From contig NZ_CP074371.1 of assembly GCF_018362975.1 (NCBI RefSeq), positions 7,812,001 through 7,876,000 of the forward strand: a stretch of 64,000 bases of DNA, given 5' to 3'. The stretch comes from Nocardia tengchongensis. Its GTDB lineage: Bacteria > Actinomycetota > Actinomycetes > Mycobacteriales > Mycobacteriaceae. Each line of letters begins with the position of its first letter. The stretch's first letter is position 1. The notes beneath the pieces are model-generated. The model saw nothing but the letters and a program-made list of their open reading frames with translations. It made no database searches and was not told the origin of the DNA. This document shows, piece after piece, positions 1 to 6,830 of this stretch. The translations under genes and the position numbers were made by a program.

Positions 1-384
1 GGTGGCGGTGAATGTGAGCCCGCAGGCCGCACCCGCGTCGGCGAGCAGGTGCGCCAGCCGTTGCGGCGGCGCCGCAGGGTCGACGGGTACGAAGGCCGCG
101 CCCGATTTCGCGATCCCCCAGACGGCCACGACGGCCTCGGCCGAGCGTGGCAGGGCGAGTACGACGCGGTCACCGGGGCCCAGCCCCCGGGCGATGAGCA
201 GCCGGGCCAGCCGGGTGGAGTCGGCGTCGAGCTCGGCATAGCTCATCGACCATCCGCCCGCACGCAGAGCGATACCGTCCGGCCTGCTTTCGACCGCGGC
301 GGCCAGCAGGCGCGGCAGCGTGCAGATCCCTCGCCGACCGCCCGGCGCCCGCGCCCGGCGCACCGCGGGAAGATCGACGGTCAC
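1..384 (-). CDS. NRPS-type adenylation (AMP-ligase) protein, N-terminal part, runs off the window
   Basis: One open frame runs from a GTG to the window edge, 128 codons without a stop. The translation has the opening of an amino-acid adenylation domain: a SYAELD segment, then GPGDRVVLALPRS, then KSGAAFVPVDP, which matches core A2 of NRPS A domains. Family knowledge: these domains activate an amino acid or aryl/fatty acid as an acyl-AMP and load it onto a carrier protein. An AAGGTAGG-like ribosome site (complement of 390-397) lies just before the GTG. The start has no upstream condensation domain, so this could be an initiating or stand-alone A protein. The substrate-code residues lie outside the window, so specificity cannot be read. 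Confidence 0.8.
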   Translation of the reverse strand, partial: MTVDLPAVRRARAPGGRRGICTLPRLLAAAVESRPDGIALRAGGWSMSYAELDADSTRLARLLIARGLGPGDRVVLALPRSAEAVVAVWGIAKSGAAFVPVDPAAPPQRLAHLLADAGAACGLTFTAT

Positions 385-472
385 CGGTTCCTACCTTCAA
401 ACTCGACTCGCTTACCCTCCCGAGCGAACTGAATACCGTGTCCGGACAGGTAGGGCAACACCTCGGTCGAGC

Positions 473-487
473 GCCCCGCAGCGGGGC
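473..487. terminator. GC-rich hairpin downstream of the methyltransferase
   Basis: GCCCCGC and GCGGGGC arms around a single A form a compact perfect hairpin. It lies beyond the stop of the leftward methyltransferase gene and before the adenylation gene. There is no U tract, as is usual for actinomycete terminators. The role is inferred from position. Confidence 0.4.
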
Positions 488-529
488 TACCAGCGCAAAC
501 GGCGGGCAACCGGGTGAGTGCGGCGGATC

Positions 530-1402
530 TCAGGCGTCGGCGCGGCCCCGGATCGCGTGCACCAGCGGCGCGGGCCGGGTGCGAGCGGGCAAGCCGGACA
601 ACGGCTCACCGAGGTATTCGGTGAACAGCTCGGCGAGCGGCCGCGCCTCGACGGTGTCGAAACCGCAGGACCGCAACAGTTCCTCGATCTCCTCGTGTTC
701 GAAGAAGCTGAGCCAGGGTTCGTTGATCGCGGCGATCCGCTCCGCGCGCTCACGCACGGAGGCGCGTTCCTCGTCGGTGGTGCCCGCGCTCAAGTAGTCG
801 AGGACCAGGTGCACCGGTTGCCCTTGCCCTGCGATGAAGCGCAGGGTGTCCTCGATGGCGGGCCGGGTCAGGTACATGACCACCCCGAGCCAGACGAAGG
901 CCGCCGGGCGTTCACGATCGAATCCCGCGGTCGCCAAACTCGCTGCCAGCGTGTCGGTTTCGAAGTCGACCGGCACGAAGGTGAGAGACTCGGGGATCTC
1001 GATCCCGGCCGGGGAGAGCATGTCGCGCTTCCACCCCTGGGTGTCGGGATGATCCACCTCGAACACACGCAGCCGGGGATACGGATTGCGGTAGCCGAAG
1101 GTGTCGAGTCCCGCGCCGAGGATCACGACCTGCTCGATCCCCTCGGCGACCGCCCGCGCCACCACTTCCTCGGCGAATCGCGCGCGCCCGGCCAGGAAGT
1201 ACCGCCGCATCCGCTGCCGGCCCTCCGGGCCGCCCGGCCGGTCCATGGTCGCCGTGTCGAGCTCGGCGATCCGCTCGCGGGTCACCCCGAGGATCCGAGC
1301 GGCCAGCGGGTCGGTGAATACCCGCGGTTCGCCCGAGAGCTGGTGGTAGGCGCGCGCGTACGCGGTCGCCAAGGCTGTCCTACTGGCCCGGCCGGTCTCC
1401 AT
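530..1402 (-). CDS. class I SAM-dependent methyltransferase, TIGR00027 / putative O-methyltransferase family
   Basis: A 290-residue protein of the SAM-dependent methyltransferase family that is highly expanded in mycobacteria and Nocardia. The N-terminus carries the family signature METGRASRTALATAYARA, followed by FTDPLA. The SAM-binding glycine motif is VVILGAGLDTFGYR and the acidic ribose-binding residue lies in VFEVDHP. The start is ATG 1402: a TAGGCT hexamer ends 7 nt upstream, fitting a leaderless transcript, and homologues start near this METGR segment although the frame stays open further upstream. The substrate is unknown; members are often described as leucine carboxyl or O-methyltransferase-like. 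It is divergent from the dehalogenase gene with only 37 bp between them. Confidence 0.85.
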   Translation of the reverse strand: METGRASRTALATAYARAYHQLSGEPRVFTDPLAARILGVTRERIAELDTATMDRPGGPEGRQRMRRYFLAGRARFAEEVVARAVAEGIEQVVILGAGLDTFGYRNPYPRLRVFEVDHPDTQGWKRDMLSPAGIEIPESLTFVPVDFETDTLAASLATAGFDRERPAAFVWLGVVMYLTRPAIEDTLRFIAGQGQPVHLVLDYLSAGTTDEERASVRERAERIAAINEPWLSFFEHEEIEELLRSCGFDTVEARPLAELFTEYLGEPLSGLPARTRPAPLVHAIRGRADA

Positions 1403-1439
1403 GGCTGCCAGCCTAGAACCGATCTCGTAGGCTGCGCCC
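1403..1439. promoter_or_regulatory. divergent leaderless promoter pair
   Basis: In 37 bp there are two outward-facing copies of TAGGCT. One is at 1428-1433 (plus), 6 nt before the GTG at 1440. The other is at 1410-1415 (minus), 7 nt before the ATG at 1402. Both fit actinobacterial -10 boxes (TANNNT) that place +1 on the start codon. No Shine-Dalgarno is visible for either gene. Confidence 0.5.
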
Positions 1440-2147
1440 GTGAACGTGTCGAGGCCGACAGCGCTGCTGTTCGATGTACAGGGAACAGCCACCGATTTCC
1501 ATTCCACCATCCGGCGGGCCGCCCGCGCGGCCGCCGGTGAGCTCAGCCCGGAGCAGGACTGGGTCAAGTTCGTGAACGACTGGCGCGCCGCCTATTTCGC
1601 GGAGACCTCGCAGCAGCCCGGGGACGGCGCCTGGGTGAGCGTGGCGTCGATCTACCGGAAGACCCTGGACCCCTTGCTCGATGCCGAGGGCATCGACCTG
1701 GCCCCGGCCGCCCGCGACGAGCTGGCCCGGGCCTGGTCGCGGCTGGACCCCTGGCCCGATACCGTCCCCGGCCTGCACCGCCTGCGCAAGCGATTCACCC
1801 TGGCTACGCTGTCGAACGCGGATGTCAGTTCCGTGGTGGAGATCACGCGGCACGGCGACCTGCCCTGGCACGCGATCTTCGCGGCCGAGATGGTGGGCGC
1901 GTTCAAGCCGGATCCGCGCACCTACGGGCTGGCGGCGCGGTACCTGGGGCTGGCGCCGTCCGAGATCATGATGGTGGCCAGCCACAAGTACGACATCCGG
2001 GCGGCCCGAGAGCTCGGTTTCCGCACCGCGTTCGTCGCGCGGCCGCTCGAGTACGGCGATCCCGCGCTCGGCGACGCGGAGTTCTCCGACGAGTTCGATA
2101 TCAATGCAGTGGATTTCCTGGATCTCGCCGACCAGCTCGCCTGCTGA
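1440..2147 (+). CDS. haloacid dehalogenase type II (HAD superfamily hydrolase)
   Basis: A 235-residue HAD hydrolase. The nucleophile motif is LLFDVQGT (Asp12). Motif II is TLSNAD, the Lys motif is GAFKPDPRTY, and motif IV is VASHKYDIRAA, the pattern of the (S)-2-haloacid dehalogenase subfamily (family knowledge: hydrolytic dehalogenation of short 2-haloalkanoates). Seen in sequence: the usual GT(L/V) after the nucleophile is GTATDF, so the catalytic Asp and Thr remain. The GTG start lacks a ribosome site and sits 6 nt after a TAGGCT hexamer. Actual substrate is uncertain, since many HAD proteins annotated this way act on phosphate esters. Confidence 0.85.
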   Translation: MNVSRPTALLFDVQGTATDFHSTIRRAARAAAGELSPEQDWVKFVNDWRAAYFAETSQQPGDGAWVSVASIYRKTLDPLLDAEGIDLAPAARDELARAWSRLDPWPDTVPGLHRLRKRFTLATLSNADVSSVVEITRHGDLPWHAIFAAEMVGAFKPDPRTYGLAARYLGLAPSEIMMVASHKYDIRAARELGFRTAFVARPLEYGDPALGDAEFSDEFDINAVDFLDLADQLAC

Positions 2148-2203
2148 GCGCCGACCGGTCTCCTAGCATGGCAGGTGGGCGTTTCGATACGGGAGGATCG
2201 GTC

Positions 2204-3514
2204 TTGTCCACAACATTGGTGAAGGGTCAGAACGGACCATTGACCGCGGCGGAGGTGGTGGTCTCCATTCGCGTCGCGGCCACCGCCGAGCTGTCCGCGC
2301 TCTTGGTGACCGAGCAGGGAAAAGTGCGCTCGGACACCGATTTCGTCTTCTACAACCAACCGTCCGGCCCGGGGGTGCGACTGCGCAACGGCGTCGCCGG
2401 GCAGCCCGCCGAGCTGGCGGTGTCGCTGGCGCAGGTGCCCGCGGAGATCACCCAGATCCGCGCGGTGATCACCCTCGACGAGACCGACGCGACCTTCGGC
2501 CGGATCGCGCCGCCGATCGCGCTGGTCTCCGACCCGGGCGGGAATGCGCTGTACGAGTACAAGATCGAGGACTTGCAGAGCGAGTCCATCGTGATCGCCG
2601 TCGAGCTGTACCGGCGCTTCGGGAACTGGAAGGTGCGGGCGGTCGGGCAGGGGTACGCGGGCGGGTTCGCGGCCCTGGTGACCGACCACGGCGTCACCGT
2701 CGAGGACGCGCCGCGCCCGATGCCGGTCCCCGCCACTCCCCCGCCACCACCGCCACCGACCTCGCCGTACCCACCACCACCGCCGCCGACCTCGGCCTAC
2801 CCTCCGCCCATGCCGCCCTACCCCACTCCTGTTCAGCCGCAACCGAATCCGTCCCAGCAGCCGCACCCGACCCACCTGGCACCACCACCGCCCGCCTCGC
2901 AGCCGACGGACGGCGAACTGTCGCGCGGGCGGCCGGTGAATCTGGCCAAGGGGCAACGCGTCACGCTCCGCAAGGAGGGCGGCGTCGCGCTCACCCGGAT
3001 CCGGATGGGTCTGGGCTGGGACCCGGCCAAGCAGGGCGGCCTGTTCGGCCGCCGCGCCGCCAATATCGACCTGGACGCCTGGGTGGCCATGTTCGCCGAC
3101 CGGCATCTGGTGGACGTGGCCTATTACGGGCAGCTGATCTCGAAGGACGGTTCGATCCGGCATCAGGGCGACAATCTGACCGGCGAGGGCGCGGCCGGGG
3201 ACGACGAGGTGATCCTGGCCGATCTGAGTCGTGTTCCGCGCCGGGTGAATACGCTGCTGTTCATCGTGACCTCCTACCAGGGCCACACCTTCGAGCAGGT
3301 TAGCAATGCCTACTGCCGCCTGGTGGACGAGACCACGCAGGCGGAGCTGGCGCGCTACGCGCTGGCGGGCGGCATGCCGTTCACGGCCATCGCCATGGCG
3401 AAGGTGTTCCGCGCGGGCGCCGAATGGAAACTCCAGGCCATCGGCGAGGGCTTCCAGGCCAAGCACCCCGGCGAGGCCGTTCCTCAGCTCGGCCGATTCA
3501 TCACAGTGGACTGA
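2204..3514 (+). CDS. TerD family protein with two TerD domains and a Pro-rich linker
   Basis: About 436 residues if the start is TTG 2204, giving the family opening MSTTLVKGQN and lying 7 nt after GGGAGGA; an upstream ATG at 2168 lacks a ribosome site. Domain 1 (about 1-170) has DTDFVFYNQPSGPG and GFAALVTDHGV. A linker very rich in Pro, Tyr and Ser follows (about 175-240). Domain 2 (about 245-436) has GLGWDP, IDLDAW, GDNLTGEG with acidic DDEV, and FIVTSYQGHTFEQV. TerD domains bind Ca2+ and are linked to tellurite, phage and stress resistance (family knowledge). No TerA/B/C/Z gene lies nearby, so a role inside a classical ter operon is not supported here. Confidence 0.88.
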   Translation: MSTTLVKGQNGPLTAAEVVVSIRVAATAELSALLVTEQGKVRSDTDFVFYNQPSGPGVRLRNGVAGQPAELAVSLAQVPAEITQIRAVITLDETDATFGRIAPPIALVSDPGGNALYEYKIEDLQSESIVIAVELYRRFGNWKVRAVGQGYAGGFAALVTDHGVTVEDAPRPMPVPATPPPPPPPTSPYPPPPPPTSAYPPPMPPYPTPVQPQPNPSQQPHPTHLAPPPPASQPTDGELSRGRPVNLAKGQRVTLRKEGGVALTRIRMGLGWDPAKQGGLFGRRAANIDLDAWVAMFADRHLVDVAYYGQLISKDGSIRHQGDNLTGEGAAGDDEVILADLSRVPRRVNTLLFIVTSYQGHTFEQVSNAYCRLVDETTQAELARYALAGGMPFTAIAMAKVFRAGAEWKLQAIGEGFQAKHPGEAVPQLGRFITVD

Positions 3515-3570
3515 CCTACGACGGGAAGGGACGTGTCCACCGGACCCGCCCCCACCGATGCGATCGAGAA

Positions 3571-4569
3571 CTACACGACGTAGCGCAGCACGACGAAGTT
3601 GTCGCCCTGCGCCGGATCCTTGGTGGTGCCCGCCACGACGATGTCGCAGTTGGGCTGCAGCGCAACGGCATTGCCATGATCGGCCGCCGTCCCCAGATCA
3701 GTGCTCACCTGACCGCCGGTACCGAACCCACTGTCCAGCTTGCCATCCGACGTGTAGCGCGCCAGCGCGATATTGTCGCCGGTGCTGGTCCCGGAGCTGG
3801 TTCCCACGACGACGACCTTGCCGTCCCGGGCCAGCGCGACCGCGGCCGCCACATCGGACTTGCCTCCGAAGTCCGTAGCCGCCCTGCCACCATCACCGAA
3901 CCCGCTGTCCAGCTTGCCATCCGGCGCGTAGCGGGCCACCAGGAAGTTGTCGCCCTGCACCGGGTCCTTGGTGCTGCCCACCACCACGATCTTGCCGTCG
4001 GACTGCACGGCGACGGCATTGCCGTGATCGGCGGCCGTCCCGAGATCCGAGCTCACCCGGCCGCCGGTGCCGAAACCACTGTCCAGCCGGCCGTCGGAGG
4101 CGTAGCGGGCCAGCGCGATATTGTCCCCGGTGGCGGTGCCGTGGCTGGTGCCGACCGCGACGATCTTGCCGTCGGGCTGCAGCGCGACCGCGGCCACGAC
4201 ATCGGACTTGCCGCCGAAATCGGTGACGGACTTGCCGCCGTCGCCGAATCCGCTGTCCAGCTTGCCGTCCGGCGTGTACCGCACGACCGCGAAGTTGTCG
4301 CCCTGGGCGGGATCCTGGGTGCTGCCCGCGGCGACGATCTTCCCGTCGGCCTGCACCACAACGGCGTCGGCGCGATCGGCCGGCGAGCCTAGATCGGTGG
4401 TGACCTTGCCGCCGGCGCCGAAGCCAGAATCCAGGGTGCCCGCGGCCACCGAACTGCCGTGCGCGCCCGAGCAGGCGCTGAGGGCTAGCCCGGCGATCGC
4501 CGTGATCACCAGCAACGAAGGGGTTTTCAATGGGACGGTGAACCATCGTGACCGTGACGTGCGCAGCAT
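3571..4569 (-). CDS. lipoprotein of five delta-60-type (beta-propeller-like) repeats
   Basis: 332 residues. The N-terminus has positive residues, a hydrophobic stretch and the lipobox LSAC (Cys33), so the mature protein should be lipid-anchored outside the membrane. The rest is five units of 58 residues, each opening with (T/K/R)LDSGFG(A/D/T)GG and containing DGKIV and (A/V)RY.(P/S)DG. Units alternate in two types, A-B-A-B-A: A has TDLG and QDPAQGDNF-like segments, B has TDFGGKSDV and TGDNIALARY. This matches the delta-60 repeat seen in secreted bacterial propeller proteins; no enzymatic residues can be assigned. The ATG follows a GAGGTAGG ribosome site. It is convergent with the upstream TerD gene. 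Confidence 0.8.
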   Translation of the reverse strand: MLRTSRSRWFTVPLKTPSLLVITAIAGLALSACSGAHGSSVAAGTLDSGFGAGGKVTTDLGSPADRADAVVVQADGKIVAAGSTQDPAQGDNFAVVRYTPDGKLDSGFGDGGKSVTDFGGKSDVVAAVALQPDGKIVAVGTSHGTATGDNIALARYASDGRLDSGFGTGGRVSSDLGTAADHGNAVAVQSDGKIVVVGSTKDPVQGDNFLVARYAPDGKLDSGFGDGGRAATDFGGKSDVAAAVALARDGKVVVVGTSSGTSTGDNIALARYTSDGKLDSGFGTGGQVSTDLGTAADHGNAVALQPNCDIVVAGTTKDPAQGDNFVVLRYVV

Positions 4570-4739
4570 GTGACCTACCTCGTTTCAACAATGGAAGTGG
4601 GTAGAGCAGCACAGAGTGGAACCACGAAACGACGACAGTATGGCCGGATTCGTCCGCCGGGCGAATGGAGATCAAGAACTTCGCGCGCGACTCACCGGCG
4701 ACCCGCCGGAAACCACCCGACCCGAACCCGCCCCTGAGC

Positions 4740-5834
4740 TCAGAGGAGCCTGGCGACCTCGGCGGCCGCCTCGACCGGGTGACCGGCCTGGATCGGGTGG
4801 CCCAGGGCCGACACCTTCCAGATGCCGTCCTCGCGATGGACTTTCGCCACCACCATGCCGGTGTGCGCGCCGCCGGAGCTCAGGTTGGACCGGGTGAGCT
4901 CGGTGCTGGTGGTGCCGTCGAGCAAGCGCCAGAAGGCGTTCTTGACGCGTTCGAAGGTGTGGCCCGCGTAGGAGGTGATGACGAAGACGATGGTGGTGAC
5001 GTGCGGGCCCATCCGGGTCAGGTCGACGGTGATGGTCTCGTCGTCGCCCTTGCCCTCACCGGTCAGGTTGTCGCCGGAGTGCCGGATGGCGCCGTCCTTG
5101 GTGACCAGCTGGCCGTAGTAGGCGACATCGATCAGATCGTGCCCGGCGTACACCAGGGCCGAGGCGTCCAGATCGATCTCGACCGGGCGTGAACCCCATT
5201 TGTGCTGGACGTGCACCGGGTCCCAGCCCAGCCCCATCTTGACGAAGCTCAGGTCCGCGCCTTGCCGGCGCAGCGCCACGGTGTCGCCGGCTTTCAGCAC
5301 GGGCGCGATGATCGGCGCGGCGGAGCTGGCCGCCTGCGGCGTGTTGCTGATCGACACGCCGTGATCGGCGACCAGCGCCCCGAAGCCGCGAGGGTGGCCG
5401 AAGCCGACCGCGCGGGCGTACCAGCCGTCGTCGCCGCGATCGAGGTCCACGGCCGCGACCGTGGTCTCGTTGCCGAGGCCGTCGATCACGTACTCGTACA
5501 ACTGGATTCCGCGATCGTCGGAGATGCCGATGTGCGGGGCGGGATAGTCGCCGAAGCGCCCGTCGTTCTCGTCGAGGGTGGCGACGATGCGAATATGGGC
5601 CACGCCGGGCGGCACCGCGCTCAGATTCACCGCGACGGCGTGCTGCCCGGGGACCAGCTGGATGCCGGGCCCGGACGGCTGGTTGTAGAAGATCAAGTCG
5701 GTATCGGCGCGTACCGCACCGCGATCGGTGAGAAGCAGCGCGGCGAGATCGATTCCCGCGCTGAAATGCACCGTCACGGTGATGTCCGAGACGCCCAGTT
5801 CACCGGTCTGCCCTTGGGTGAGAAGTGCGGCCAC
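4740..5834 (-). CDS. TerD family protein, two TerD domains
   Basis: 364 residues. Domain 1 (about 1-165) contains DTDLIFYNQPSGPG and FGALVADHGV; a short Ala/Pro linker follows; domain 2 (about 180-364) contains GLGWDP, IDLDASA, IDVAYYGQL, GDNLTGEGKGDDE and VITSYAGHTFERV. These are the acidic Ca2+-site and core motifs of TerD. It is a clear paralogue of the TerD protein at 2204-3514, with a much shorter linker. The start is GTG 5834 with no Shine-Dalgarno; TAGAGT (complement of 5841-5846) is 6 nt upstream, fitting a leaderless message. Function in tellurite or stress resistance is by family only. Confidence 0.88.
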   Translation of the reverse strand: MAALLTQGQTGELGVSDITVTVHFSAGIDLAALLLTDRGAVRADTDLIFYNQPSGPGIQLVPGQHAVAVNLSAVPPGVAHIRIVATLDENDGRFGDYPAPHIGISDDRGIQLYEYVIDGLGNETTVAAVDLDRGDDGWYARAVGFGHPRGFGALVADHGVSISNTPQAASSAAPIIAPVLKAGDTVALRRQGADLSFVKMGLGWDPVHVQHKWGSRPVEIDLDASALVYAGHDLIDVAYYGQLVTKDGAIRHSGDNLTGEGKGDDETITVDLTRMGPHVTTIVFVITSYAGHTFERVKNAFWRLLDGTTSTELTRSNLSSGGAHTGMVVAKVHREDGIWKVSALGHPIQAGHPVEAAAEVARLL

Positions 5835-6093
5835 GCTCCCACTCTATGGGAGGCATCGGTCACCCGGGTGAAACGAACCGATATCTCTTTGCGCGCGCGA
5901 ACCTTAGGGCATGGCTGGACGAGGCGCTATCCCCCGGCGAATCGTTTTATGCCACAAGACGAATCGGTCGTATGTTCAGTAACTGGCGGGTACCCTACCG
6001 GTCAGTAGCCGTTTGGGTTACTTTCCAGTAGGACACAAGACTGTTCGTCATCGAAGTCGGGCGCTGACGGACACGAAAACGTAAGGGACAGTT

Positions 6094-6726
6094 TTGGTTC
6101 AGTCGGGTGCACCGATCATTCGCCGCGCCACCGAATCCGACATCGAGGACATGGTCCGGGTGATCGCCCTGGCCTTCGAGTCCGACGATCCGATCGAGGA
6201 CTACGTCTTCCCCGATCCGGCGGTGCGCCGCCGGCGCACACCGGGCATGCTGCGCGTCCTGATCCGGCACCGCTATCTGCCCGCCGAGGGAGCCATCGTC
6301 GCGACCGTCGACGACACCGTCGTCGGCGCGTTGCTGTGGATTCCGCACGGATACCGCAATCCCGCATGGCGGGAAGCGATTTCGGGTCCGCTGCTGCTGT
6401 GGGCCATGGGCCCGGGCGCGACCCGGCGAGGCATCGAGGTCGATGCCGCCATCGCCGGATCCGCGCCCGCCGAGCCGCACAACTACATGGTCTATCTGGG
6501 TGCGGATCCCACCATCCCGCGCTCGGGCATCGGCCGCGCGCTGACACAGTGGCTGATCGCGGAATCGGATGCGCACGGGCGCGCCCTGTGCGGCATCTGC
6601 AAGGACGGCAACGTCCGCTACTACCAGGCGTTCGACTTCGAACGGCTGGCCGGGACCCGCATCGGGAGTTCGGGTCCGGAATTGAATTTCATGCTTCACC
6701 CGGCATCCCGGGTGGACGCAGGCTGA
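6094..6726 (+). CDS. GNAT family N-acetyltransferase
   Basis: 210 residues. The N-terminus IIRRATESDIEDM is the usual beta1-alpha1 of GNAT enzymes. The acetyl-CoA pyrophosphate loop is RSGIGRA, inside VYLGADPTIPRSGIGRAL, and the C-terminal YYQAFDFERL is the alpha4-beta5 region. The start is set at TTG 6094 after TAAGGGA; no earlier ATG fits. It lies just upstream of the PKS gene on the same strand, but a strong hairpin lies between them, so co-transcription is uncertain. It could acylate the amine made by the PKS/oxoamine synthase pair; that is inference only. Confidence 0.8.
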   Translation: MVQSGAPIIRRATESDIEDMVRVIALAFESDDPIEDYVFPDPAVRRRRTPGMLRVLIRHRYLPAEGAIVATVDDTVVGALLWIPHGYRNPAWREAISGPLLLWAMGPGATRRGIEVDAAIAGSAPAEPHNYMVYLGADPTIPRSGIGRALTQWLIAESDAHGRALCGICKDGNVRYYQAFDFERLAGTRIGSSGPELNFMLHPASRVDAG

Positions 6727-6742
6727 CGCCATCGGGAGGGGA

Positions 6743-6767
6743 GCCCGGCCGCGACGGACGGCCGGGC
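6743..6767 (+). terminator. GC-rich stem-loop between acetyltransferase and PKS genes
   Basis: GCCCGGCCG and CGGCCGGGC are perfect 9-bp arms with a CGACGGA loop. It begins 17 nt after the acetyltransferase stop and 64 nt before the PKS start. Without a U tract it may be a terminator or an attenuating structure. Confidence 0.5.
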
Positions 6768-6830
6768 CGCCTCCGCATGCCCTCGGGGGGGTCATCACCA
6801 GGTTCGTTCTGCTTTTTCGGAGGAGACGCA

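Noticed and set aside
1403..1567. N-terminal extension of the methyltransferase
   Set aside because: It would cross the divergent promoter and overlap the dehalogenase start; the family begins at METGRAS.
1922..3466. 514-codon antisense frame over the TerD gene
   Set aside because: Low-complexity Arg/Gly/Trp composition; the plus strand encodes clear TerD motifs.
3571..4472. Regular repeats considered as a CRISPR array or satellite
   Set aside because: The period is about 174 bp, units are diverged and encode delta-60 repeats in frame with a lipoprotein signal.
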